From assembly GCA_040357565.1 (NCBI GenBank), contig JBDODJ010000064.1: a stretch of DNA of 61,948 bases; one strand, written 5' to 3'. Position numbers and translations under genes: made by a program. Shown here piece after piece: positions 52,087 to 61,948 of the stretch (positions are counted from its first letter, which is position 1; each line of letters opens with the position of its first letter). The notes below the pieces were generated by a model. It did not search any database, was not told the origin of the DNA, and saw nothing but the letters and a program-made list of their open reading frames with translations. Source of the stretch: Cercozoa sp. M6MM (taxonomy: Eukaryota; Endomyxa: Ascetosporea).

Positions 52087-54761
52087 TTAAGTAACGTTAA
52101 GTCGCTGCTGTGCGCGCGCTCGTTCTCCAAGCACTTCTTGGTCATGCTTGCGAATTTTAGCGACAAGAGCGCGGTCGGCCGCTGCCTCGGCAGCGTAGAA
52201 CTGACTGGCCTCTAGCTGCTCGCGCAAGGCACGCTCGTGAGCTATCCTCCGCGCTTCGTCACGCGCTGCCTGCAACCGTTGCTTGTGCTCTTTGCGAGAA
52301 ATATCAAGCTCTCGTGCCTCTTTGTGTCGTTGCCTTTCCTCTTCTTGCGCTTTCGCGAGCTCGGCAGCGATTCGTTTGTCGGTAAGAGCAAGATCGCGCT
52401 GTACACGCTCGAGATGATTTTGCTGGTTAAGCTCGTTCTGTTTGGCAACTTCGCGAGCACGCCGAATGCTGTCGGCGAGTTGAAGCGCCGCGAGTCGCTG
52501 CTGTCGTTTCTTCTGTTTCTCCAAAATAGCAGCACGTTCCTTGTGTTGGTCAAGTCGTTGTTGGTATCTTTGCCTCTTCTTTAGTTGTTTCTTGCGCTTC
52601 TCCTGTCTCCGCGAATCATTTAGTCGACTCCTTTCTTCGCGACGTTTCAGTACTGCCTTCCATCGACGAGCGATGTCCGCTGCCTTTTCGGAGCGTCTTT
52701 GTGTTATGTCTTGGTGCAATTGCTCCAGGTTTTCGCGCTCAAACTGACGGATCTGTGTCAGGCGTTCGCGAAGTTCATAGATCGACATCTCTTCCAACAG
52801 ACCCAATCCGGAACCTACACTCCAAGAACGATTGATTAACGGTATTGTCAAAATGTAAAAATACAACTGAATTGCGCAACTCACTCTCGGTGGGATCAAA
52901 CAAACGTGGCTCTCTCGCACGCGCCGCTGCTGCGGCGTTCTCGACTTGACGAACGGCAACAGCGTCGCGAAGTTCCAGCATCTCTTGTTCTCGGCGACGC
53001 TTCAGCTCTGCCAACAGCTGTGCTTTTTCTTGGCGAAATGCATCTGCTGTCTCTGCTTTGGTATCCTCAAGTTGTCGTTTTGCTTCCTTGGTGTTTGCCT
53101 TTAGGCTCTCAGCCAGTCGGTTGGCTGCTGCTTTCTTCTCCTCGAGTTCGCGCTGCTGGAGTCTATGTTGTTTTTCTTTGAGTTGCTGCGCTTGCTGGCG
53201 CATCCGTCGCGCTTCTTCGGTCGCCAGCTGATGCACTTCTTCAGCCCGCTGTTTGGCACGCATGTGCGACGCTTCGATCTCTTTCTTGAGGTCGTCGACT
53301 GCCTGAGCGGCCTTCTGCTCCTCTTCTAGTTCTTGGCGTCGCTTCCACTCAATGAAATCGCTTTCGTCCAAGAGATTCGTCTCGTATTCGCGGATTACTG
53401 CAGCCTGACGGCGTTGGAGTTCGCGCAATCGCGCATCTTCAAGCATAACCGAAGCTTGAGTCATTTTGACATCCGAAACAGAGGTCCCCGTTGTCTTGAC
53501 GGGCGGTTGTTTTTCAGGCGGCTGCAACGCAGCAAGGACGTTCTCTTCAATCTCAGCTTTGATAGCTTCGAGGCGAAAAGGTCGTTGCTCTGTTTTTAGG
53601 TGGAACTTGCCCTGGCCTTTCTGTTCGAACAGCTCGTATTTCTTTTTTGTTCGTTGAGCAACGTCGTGCTTGCGGCGAAGCTTTTGTGCCTGAATTTTCT
53701 CCAACGACATAACTTCGGTCGAATTCGACTTTGGGACGGGTTTCGGCGGCTCAAGTTCGCGAGCACTCGCCAAAGATGGACTCGACCGCATTGCAGCTTC
53801 CTTCGCCTTCGCCCTCGATAGATTGAATGGCACTGCAACGGTGGGTTCGGATTGTTTCGCAGCGCGTCCTACTTCGATCCTTTCGGCGGAGCTTCGACTC
53901 TCTTTGAGTGCTTCGACGAGCTGCGCTGCTTCTGCGAGGTCGGCCAAAAGCTGCCGAGCCGGTACTTCTAGCTTCTTTAGCGTGGCATCAATGACCGAGT
54001 CGACATGCTTTAAGTCAAGAAACACGGCGAGTTGATCGACAAGCCACTCTCCCGCGGCTTTCTCCGACGTGGGATCTGTCAAAGAGTACCGTCGCGACGC
54101 AAAAAAGGCAAAGTTGAGCACGTGAAACGTGGTCGTCGGCTCAAGCTCGCAAGCGAGCCAGCGGAACTCTTTCCATGTCATCCAACCTCGCGGCAGAGCA
54201 AACAACAGCAACCACAGCACCGATTCGTAGAAAACGGTCATATTTCGGTTCGCTTTCTCTGGCCACCGAGCTGCCCAAGATGGCACAGTCCTACTATATC
54301 TCTGAAGTAGATACCAAAACAGTTCCATTGTACAATACCAAAGAGTCCTTCCACTATATGAGCAAGGAGTTGTTCGCGACGAAGGAGACCGTAGAAAACC
54401 TCTCGGATGAACACCGTGGCTGCCAGGGTTTCTGGGTTATCACCTTTCAATGAATCATCTTTCAGCTGCGCGACATAGTTGAGGGTCGTTCCCTTCTCTT
54501 CAGCTCGAAGCAAGCGCTGCGCCTCGTTCTTCAAGGCTTCTTGTGGCAGATTGTTTTTAGCGAGCCATTGCTCCAGGTGTGTATGCGGTGTTATCCCCCG
54601 TGCGTACTACAACAATCAGTTGCATCAGAGACAGGGTTTTCAAGAGCTCCGTCAATCAATTTTACCTTGTAACTCTTGAAAACTTGCTCGACAGTGTCCA
54701 AGAGCTTCGCTCCCGGCCAACCCCACGGCGAATGCTTCGCGTCTGCTGTCGTTTGTGACAT
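52087..54761 (-). CDS. CFAP99: CFAP99-like cilia and flagella protein
   Basis: Exon 1 is 54666-54761 (MSQTTADAKHSPWGWPGAKL, then LLDTVEQVFKSYK). A helical N-terminal region has FIREVFYGLLRREQLLAHIV and FYESVLWLLLFALPRGWMTW. The long middle and C-terminal parts are highly charged coiled coil, rich in Arg, Glu, Gln and Ala. The stretch GLLEEMSIYELRERLTQIRQ near 52750-52800 is the most family-like and recalls the CFAP99 C-terminal block. The stop is at 52087. CFAP99 is a little-studied axonemal protein found in ciliated eukaryotes. Unlike most genes here it has very long exons (one over 1.3 kb). Another axonemal coiled-coil protein is the alternative. Confidence 0.68.
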
Positions 54762-54915
54762 GCCTCACTCGACTAGCTGCACGTAGGTGCATGTTTAATT
54801 CGCCATTCCTGACCCCGGAGAAACGCTCTAACCGGGTGCGCACTTTCGCAAAAACCAAAATTCAATGGCGGGGTTCGAGTCATTGAAATCTATTCGCTTC
54901 ACTTGGCACTACCTC
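54762..54915. promoter_or_regulatory. Bidirectional promoter, CFAP99-like / deacetylase
   Basis: 154 bases between divergent starts. ATG codons at 54865 and 54916 are both in the deacetylase frame, and 54916 is preferred because it begins a compact signal peptide. Confidence 0.5.
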
Positions 54916-56112
54916 ATGATGCGTGCGCTACTCTCTCTCTTTGTCTCCGCTGCTACCGCGCAGTTGGACCAATATTTTATGCCAGCTCCGGGCGTCATCC
55001 CAGTATCAGGTGCGTCTCACTGCCCCCCCCCCACCCTTTTTACCCCATACCTCCTGCACACACACTTTCAAATAAAATACAATTTACATGTACTTATTTT
55101 TTACACCTTATGGACAGAAGTTAACAACTTTGAAATGGATGCACTGGACGCTCGCTTGTAAACTCTCACTCAAAGTGCAAGGCTATGCCCTGGCAGGATA
55201 ACCCCTTGGTGTGTTTCATTGGCAGAAGATCAGATGAGATGGCACTTACGGTACCCCTTGCCAGTTGTACCCCCGTATCGCCACAATATCCTAGTTGTAC
55301 CCGCACCTATCGATTGTTCTCGCATAAAACCTTGCAGTTCGACGACGGTCCAGACACCCTCACTAACGAGACCTTGAACCTCCTAAATGCTTACGGTGTG
55401 CGAGCAACATTCTTTGTGCTCGGTCAAAAGACAGTGTACGAAAGCGGCGCCTTACAGCGTGCTGCACTGTCGGGACACGAAATAGGCGTACACACCTACA
55501 CGCACCCTGCAATGACGTAACTCCCAGGACCTTTCAGAGTTATACAACCCTCTCTCACTTTGCATACAGAACGCTGCCTGCTTGGGACCAAGAGATCGAA
55601 CTGAACTCCACCATCGCAGCAATCCAGAACGTGCTGCCGGGATACACACCGCGTTACTTCCGTCCACCCTACGGAGACACCAACGAACAGTTGATGCAGC
55701 TGGCCCTGCAGAAATGTAACCTGTCACAGGCTCTTTGGTCGATCGACACGCTCGATTGGGACACCACGCGCAGTAGTGACGACATCGCCGCGGATTTGCT
55801 GCGGGCTAAAGGACACGTAGTCCTCATGCACGACGGCTTGTTCAACACGCCCGAAACAGTGTACTCTTTACATACCTACCTAAGTTAGAAACAGATACGG
55901 TACCTGACGGTTTACTGACCTGCAGAAAAGCACTCCAAAAGGCGCTGCCTAAGCTGATTGCCAGTGGGATACGGTACCCTACTTCTTCAAAGTGCCTGAA
56001 AATTGTACTTAATCTAATAACGTGGATATGTGTCAGATTCCGCACACTCAGCGAGCTAGACATGCGCGAAAACAGTTACGATGTGGACGCACTCTACCCA
56101 CCTCCAAAGTAA
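54916..56112 (+). CDS. Secreted polysaccharide (chitin) deacetylase, NodB domain
   Basis: Exons 54916-55009, 55118-55157, 55226-55250, 55338-55516, 55570-55860, 55926-55973 and 56037-56112 close in frame to 250 residues. The signal peptide is MMRALLSLFVSAATAQ. NodB motifs are in order: motif 1 ALT-FDDGPD (split by an intron, catalytic and metal Asp), motif 2 HTYTHP (the H-x3-H metal ligands), motif 3 RYFRPPYGD, motif 4 DTLDWDTT and motif 5 VVLMHDG. All catalytic positions appear intact. The protein should remove N-acetyl groups from chitin or a related glycan at the cell surface. No GPI or carbohydrate-binding module follows. Introns include TTTTACCCC and GTACCCC runs. Confidence 0.9.
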
Positions 56113-56158
56113 CATACCATACCATTCCTACCGCAACCGTCATCCTTAACGTGCTGCT

Positions 56159-56546
56159 ATGCTTTCCGTATTTAGACTGGTGAGTCGCCAAACTTGTGCC
56201 CCATTAAGTAACAACACCTCCAACTCCAACGAAAGTCTGGTACTGTGTCGATGTTCTTTCCTTTCCCACTTCCAGCTCAATTAATGTTTGCGTTTCACGC
56301 AGGCAGTCCTTCAGGCCCGTATCGCGTCCTTGCAGGCGCAGCTCGCTACGGTAGGCCCCTCGTTGTTCTTAATTCCAGTTATTGCGAGTATTGTTTTCTG
56401 TATCACTGCGTGCATCATATGCGTAGCGCGATGAGCTCATTCAAAGGTTCCGCGACGCGCTTGCCTACGTCGGCGACTTTGCCACCAACGCCTCGTCGCT
56501 CACGTTTCACGCCGCCAACAACACCTCGACCACGCTGCCACCGTGA
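56159..56546 (+). CDS. 62-residue unrecognised protein
   Basis: Exons 56159-56179, 56303-56350 and 56427-56546 close in frame to 62 residues, each with canonical ends. The sequence opens MLSVFRLAVLQARIASLQAQ, a helix with heptad-like hydrophobics, then DELIQRFRDALAYVGDFATN and a Thr/Ser/Asn-rich end. It could be a small subunit of a larger complex. No family is recognised. Confidence 0.45.
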
Positions 56547-56869
56547 CTCCTGTACCACCTGTTGTGTACTGTCAGACCACAATACGAAAAGTACAACTCA
56601 GATACAACAGATATGGCGAACATTCCATTCCGCCTGCAGCAGGCCGTCGCGTTACGTTAGATTCGATTCAAATTCAGCGCGGAAATTGCATTCGGTTTAG
56701 TTACAGTATCCAATCATACACTGCCGTGTAAATCGGCAAGCGAAGTAACTGTAAGGGTTGAATTCCTGTTCTCTGTAGAGCAGAAGAACCTACCGTACGT
56801 ACGGTAAACGAAAGTCTCAAAGCTGATGGTCAGAATCAGCACTATCGTATTATTTATTTCCCAGTTTCG
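56547..56869. other. Convergent spacer, nothing seen
   Basis: About 320 bases with no supported exon. The sorting-nexin 3' UTR probably reaches into it. Confidence 0.35.
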
Positions 56870-57178
56870 CGGGTACTGTGCACCAAGCTACTTGGCGCCG
56901 GTCGAGCTCAGCGTCTGCCCAAGACATTCCAAACACCGGGAAACGAGAGAAGGAGAGAGCAAAGCAGAAGGTACCGAAGGCACGCGCATGGACTGGCCCA
57001 TCGAGATGGCCTGTGCCGACTCGTCCACGTCGAGGCCGGGGAACATTTCCTACGGAGAGCACAGGTCTCTACCCAAGAGAAAGATATATAGAAAGAGAAA
57101 GGGGTGAGACACACCAGAATGAGAGCGTCCAACACGACGAATCCAATGTGTCGCACCAGGCTAAACCAAGAAACGACA

Positions 57179-57241
<63 letters not shown>

Positions 57242-57251
57242 NNNNNNNNNN

Positions 57252-57300
<49 letters not shown>

Positions 57301-60300
57301 GACACACAATGACACACAATGACACACAATGAAGAAAGAAACACACGGCTCCATCTGCAAGAAACGGAAGATTTTGAGCACGCGATTGCGCGTGTAGTTC
57401 TTGCCGAGCACACGCGCCAATCCAGCTGAAACAAGTGCTCTCATAAACTAAACTGTATCATCTGTATGTAAACAAAACGCTACCAGGAATCATCGTAATA
57501 ATGGCCTTTTCCGCTTCGTTTCGCGCACGTTCCTGTTCCTCACTATCCCAAAAAACAGACGTAGTGTCCATTTGGACCATTTGGTTGAGAACACGTACAG
57601 TGAAGGCGCCTGTCCGGACACGAGCGACCACTCGCCCGTTGGAGACGCCCACAGCAGTTCTACCAAGGACAGAGTGCGTACAAACGTACAGTAGAAATGG
57701 ACGAGAGAGGGAAATACCGCGAACCCAATCGATCAAGGAGACAATGGCACTCACGTCAGTCGCCGCCGACACGGCCGATTCGACACCTGTCCACATCGTT
57801 AACACAACGGTACAGATAGACTGAGGCGTGGTACAAGTATTAATTGTACCGCGTTGGATCCAGCCGTCCAAAGAGAATTCCATCATCGACGTAACCAACT
57901 TGCCAGCATCTAAATCAACCAAGTGCATGTTGGAAGGGGGGGGGGGGGATAAAGAGGTATAACAAGATACGGTTGCGCAATGTGCCCTTCTTTTCGAGCG
58001 AGAAGATTTCGTTCAGCAACTGGTACACTGGCTCAGTCAACTACACACAAACAAAAACTCTGATTCGCATAAACAACATTCAGACAGAAGGTCGCACCTT
58101 GCGGTACTGCGCGAAACGTCGCTCTTCAAACTCCGAGTCCAGCGAGTCTGTTTAAAGTGAACTTCGGTCCGTATGGACACATAACATGCGTCCAAAGATA
58201 CCATGTGTATCATCGACATCGTCCTCACTGTCGGTGACCACGATATCTTCGTCCTCCAGATGGTCGCTACTCACGCCAGTGGTCGCAGAGAATCATCAAT
58301 TTACAGAAAGAAAAAAGTTTACGAATTCGTGGCTGTCGACGCAGAACGACGGAAAGGTAGAATTCGCTTCAAAACGCCGCTGAAGCAAGTTTTTTCATAT
58401 TTTTTCATATTTCAAAAGCACGAAACCTGGTAATTTTCTGAGTACCCATCTGCGGCTTCTGCCGCGCCAATCTACTCAAACCCGCCAAGAAAATCAAAAT
58501 ACAACAGAGCACATATGCAGTGAGTCAAAAGATACGTCCTCAGGCGCCAGATGCGACGGTCGAATGAACAAGCGGAACTCATCGCAGGTCCTACAGAGGA
58601 CACTCGACTTCGTACGATACCCAAACGAGCCGACGCGTGATACCTCACGTCTCGACGAATGACCAGATCGTCCTGTTAAAAAGGCGCACATGCTATAACT
58701 TGGAACGAACAAAGTGTTCTCAAAGCAGTAAATACCAGATATCGCTGAAGCTTCTGCTTTCGAAATTCAATCAGTTCCGGCTTGAGATTGTTCAGCAACT
58801 GCTTTGGCGGAAGCGACGCGTCCAACTGCGTCATTGTTCGCTTCAGCACTACAGAAACAGCGTGAAAACAGCAAATGTTTCGAAAAAAAAGCTTGCACAC
58901 CCTTGTGCAGTGCTTCGAAATCGGAGAAGCGCTTCGTCACTGTCCAGCAGTACTTCCAGTGATGCACATCGACCACGTAAACCACATGAGGTCGCTTGCG
59001 CGCGTCGAATCTGCAAGAAACAGATACATTCGTGCGCACAAGAGTTTTAAAAAGTCCCAAACACCGAATCGACGCCAACTTAATTCTTGCGCGCGGTGGG
59101 TCATCCTGAAAATACAAAAATCAAGTGGTCAAAAAGATAAAACCAAGTGGAACCGTGCCAGACTACCTCAAAGTCGATAGCTTGTGCTGGGATCTTCTCA
59201 TCACTGCGCTCGTCGGGTTTTGCAACTTTTTCCGCGATTTTGCCGTGTTTGCGCCGATCATCTTCACGTGGCTTTTCGGTCTTCTTTCGCTGCAATGCAA
59301 ACATGCTTCATTTTTCAAAGTATCATAGCAAAGGTTATACCGTGTTTGTTCGGGCGTACATTTGCCATCTGCTCACCAAAAACAGGGTTTGTTTTATTGA
59401 ACAAACAGCGCGATAAAATCTTAATGCACTGCAAATCCACGCGTCGCTTGAGTCGCTCGAAAGCGCGAATTTTGCTCGCTCGTTCGTCGCTCGGACACTC
59501 GACTTCTTTGCGTTGTTCCTCCTGCAAACCCAAATGACAGTGAGTTCTAACTAACAAAACAGACAACACACGTTGTACCAGCAGGTAGGCATGGAAGGCA
59601 TCCGACGCGTTCTCAAGTGACTTGCTTTCTTCCTTGCTGGGGGTGGACGTAGCAAGTCAAAAAAATGGTGAACCTGTGCAACATAGTACACAGGTGACGC
59701 CGCCGCACCGCCGATTCCGCAATTGATCTAAGCAAACAAGACGACATGTAGAAACAGCGAAGAGCAAGTCAATACACGTAGGTACCCAGTACGGCGTCAC
59801 AAAGCCCATAACCGGGCAAAGAATCTACGAAGTCAACACATAAAGAGGAATATAAAGAAAATTAAGAATCACGTACCGAGTTTGCAAGCACTTCGCGAAG
59901 CAACACGCGCGTCGCGGCGCAGTGCAGATCCTTCGGCAGCAAGATTCGCGTCGTCAAGGCAGCGCACAGTTTGCTGCAGCACACAAACATACGTAGGTTT
60001 GACTGGAACAATGTCGCTTGACAAAGTTGATGGACAAAGCAACTCTTACCGCAGATAATTGAGGTCCGCGCGCGCCTCGGGTTTCGTTGCGACGTGCAGA
60101 TTGTGCGTGCGCAAGATTTGGTCCTATTGGACAGACAAATATGCAGAACAAACAGCAGACCGTGTGCAATAGTTACGAGCACGAGCTTGTCCTGCTCGGA
60201 CTGCGAGAACTCGGCGAATCGCGAGATTTTCTTGTGCCGTTCGCGCTTAGAGAAAAAGGGATCAGTTGAGAACATTGAGTCAGTTTTTCTATCAATTGTT

Positions 60301-61405
60301 AAACACACTTCAGTGAGACGGTACAGTCGCATCATGTGCGTCAACACTGGCACAACATGGTCACTCACGAATGAGGTCCAGTCTGCGCAAGTACAGGAAC
60401 TGTAAGAACACATGAGTGCACGAGTGGAGTACACGAGTGTACCGACAGTTTGAGCACGTTTCGCGAACACTACAGACAGGGGAAGGTTGCACAAAGGATG
60501 CACAACGGTTGCACACAGCCTCTGCGAAGGCTCTGCAGAGAAAGGAAGCAGAGAGTACCGCACAAAGCGTGGTCCAGCGCTTTGCGCACCTCATCGGCGA
60601 ATTCGCGATCGTCGTCGCTCACGTTGACAAACCAGTTGTCGATGAAGTCGCGGATCACGAGTTCGCCTACACAGCGCATGGGCATTCGCAGAACATTCCA
60701 GGAACCAAACAAGAACAGACAGGAACCCCAGAAAGGAACAAACAAGCCAAAAGCAGCACAAAAGCAACGCACCGAGCGTCCACAGCGAGACAAACACCTC
60801 GCGCGGAACGTTGCTCACTAACTCGCCAATGACGATTTCGCTCTCCAATTCGCTCAACTCGTCGTTCACCGGCTCCTTTAAACAAAAAATTGTGTCCGCG
60901 CGGAAGCAAAAAATACTGCGAAGCAAATAAATCCTACCACATCAGGTTCTGGTTTGCGACTGCAGCCCGGTTCCTTTCTCTACATACATTGTCACTCTCA
61001 GCCGTCTACATCACCCTTACCGCAAAGTCAAGTCAGTAATCGCACCTTGGAGAAACGGAGAAAAACGCCGCGTTGTCGCAGCGCATCGACCTAGCGTGCA
61101 GTAAAAATTGCTGAAACTACTCGAGAGCCAAGAGTGCCAGGAAGTATACCTGCGATCGACGCATGGTTACTTCACGGTCGAGCGCGAGTTTCCGCGAGTA
61201 GAACGCCAGACCTCCTGCGAAGCAACAAGTCGCACAAGTCGCACAAGCTTCGCACCAAGTGCACCTTACCGACGAGTACGGCTCCGAGAGGCACAAGCAC
61301 CAACATCATCACTAGTCGATTGAACAGCAGAATCGACAAGAGCCACCACAGTGCCCAAAAGACGCTGGACAGCGCCGATGATAACAACATTGCCTTGTTG
61401 TGCAC
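56870..61405 (-). CDS. PXA-PX-nexin-C sorting nexin (SNX13/14/19/25 group)
   Basis: The start near 61405 gives two N-terminal membrane helices (ALSSVFWALWWLLSILLF and MMLVLVPLGAVL). The PXA domain follows: ELVIRDFIDNWFVNVSDDD (near 60600-60665), FADEVRKALDHA and KDLHCAATRVLLREVLANS. A long charged middle has ERLKRRVDLQCIKIL. The PX domain near 58700-59000 has VVDVHHWKYCWTVTKRFSDF and LPPKQLLNNLKPELIEFRK. The nexin-C region has YQLLNEIFSLEKKGTLRNRI, GKNYTRNRVLKIFRFLQ and HIGFVVLDALIL. These proteins sit in the ER or endosome membrane and link membranes or bind phosphoinositides. No RGS domain was seen between PXA and PX, so SNX19-like is as likely as SNX13-like. The last exon and stop were not settled. 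Confidence 0.78.
57181..57298. repeat. (AC)n microsatellite with a 10-N gap
   Basis: An uninterrupted AC run on both sides of ten N (57242-57251), in a sorting-nexin intron, followed by a decayed GACACACAAT tandem to about 57330. Confidence 0.95.
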
Positions 61406-61709
61406 GCAAAAAAGTTATCTTTTAAACTTGGGCACCGTGGCCACCTATTTTGAGGCAGCCACGCGCAGCTTACACCTCCCACAACACTAAGACTGCCTTG
61501 TGAACTCAAAATACTGCTTGGTGGCCACATTTTGATTCTGTACAAAAACCGGACAATAGCCGCTGAGAAAACCACGCCACGGCAACTTGCGCGCGTGCCC
61601 TGATACGTGTCCAGTGTTATTAATTATTCTTTGGCACATTTAGAGGTGTGTTGGTTGACAGAGTGTGAATATCGTAACAGTATTCTTGAACTTTTGTTTC
61701 CAGAACGCA
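61406..61709. promoter_or_regulatory. Divergent spacer at the window end
   Basis: About 300 bases between the sorting-nexin start and the next gene's first possible ATG. No motif is recognised. Confidence 0.35.
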
Positions 61710-61887
61710 ATGTCCAACGTCAGCGACAACATGGTCGGCAGCCGTCCAGGCCACGTACTGCTTCACTTTGGTAATGAGCTTGATTTGAATGGTACGATGT
61801 TGCACAGATCGACCAGGCGGACTGGGACGCCATGCAGTCGCAGCTGGGCCAACTCGGCCCCGAGACTGAGCGACAGGTCTGTTCTTC

Positions 61888-61948
<61 letters not shown>
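61710..61948 (+). CDS. Start of an unrecognised gene, cut by the window end
   Basis: A first exon may begin at 61710 (MSNVSDNMVGSRPGHVLL). A second has IDQADWDAMQSQLGQLGP from about 61810 to 61876, ending in a GTCTG donor. I could not join the two in frame, so the true start may lie elsewhere. The rest is beyond the window. Confidence 0.35.
61892..61948. repeat. (GT)n microsatellite at window end
   Basis: At least 28 GT units running to the last base, in an intron of the gene above. Confidence 0.95.

Noticed and set aside
56878-57444. Thr-His and Val-Cys repeat ORFs
   Set aside because: They are translations of the (AC)n run in a sorting-nexin intron.

Overview
This window looks like a gene-dense piece of nuclear DNA from a flagellated unicellular eukaryote. 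Almost every gene is split by many very short introns, mostly about 40-85 bases, and a large share have a GTAC donor. Ciliary genes (DRC12-like, CFAP99-like) sit beside GPI-anchor, autophagy, RNA-tailing, cold-shock, sorting-nexin and surface-receptor genes. There are no bacterial-style operons, rRNAs, tRNAs or CRISPR arrays. I cannot place the organism further: the P2 stalk protein, the REJ/GPS receptor and the axonemal genes fit a heterotrophic protist, but nothing here fixes the lineage. All functions are assigned from remembered family motifs, without a database search.

Layout, left to right. 0-1.7 kb: the 3' part of a GPAT3/4-type acyltransferase (+). 2.1-3.2 kb: DRC12-like axonemal protein (+). 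3.7-4.1 kb: ribosomal stalk protein P2 (+), followed by a patch of small repeats. 4.6-5.1 kb: a doubtful small gene (+). 5.2-8.6 kb: an unrecognised many-exon gene (-). 8.8-11.1 kb: ER TPR/J-domain co-chaperone of the DNAJC3/P58IPK type (-). 11.4-22.7 kb: a very large adhesion-GPCR-like receptor (+) with signal peptide, repeated ectodomain modules, a REJ-like stretch, a GPS motif and about seven membrane segments. 22.8-23.8 kb: ATG101 (+). 24.0-28.5 kb: a single-pass surface protein with an FN3-like stretch (+). 29.0-30.9 kb: a multi-pass RING-H2 E3 ligase (+). 31.4-32.2 kb: a 745-bp element with 25-bp terminal inverted repeats. 32.4-35.9 kb: a DH-PH RhoGEF with a long RAEE-repeat tail (-). 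36.2-36.9 kb: ZSWIM7/SWS1 (+). 37.4-41.5 kb: PIGO-type GPI ethanolamine-phosphate transferase (-). 41.7-44.3 kb: unrecognised protein with an acidic tail (+). 44.8-45.3 kb: a dense cluster of hairpins with no convincing gene. 45.3-47.8 kb: MFS transporter (+). 48.1-48.7 kb: small cold-shock-domain protein (-). 48.9-51.9 kb: non-canonical poly(A)/uridylyl polymerase (+). 52.1-54.8 kb: CFAP99-like protein (-). 54.9-56.1 kb: secreted polysaccharide deacetylase (+). 56.2-56.5 kb: 62-aa protein (+). 56.9-61.4 kb: PXA-PX-nexin-C sorting nexin (-). 61.7 kb to the end: the start of another gene (+).

The genes do not form one pathway. The most coherent block is 11-31 kb, where two large surface proteins flank ATG101 and a membrane E3 ligase follows, all on one strand. 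Several gene pairs are head-to-head with only about 150-300 bases between start codons, implying shared promoters. At the sequence level the window shows an over-represented palindrome (TCCGCGCGGA), introns built from TTTACCC and poly-C runs (where both 100-N gaps fall), and short motifs iterated inside coding sequence.
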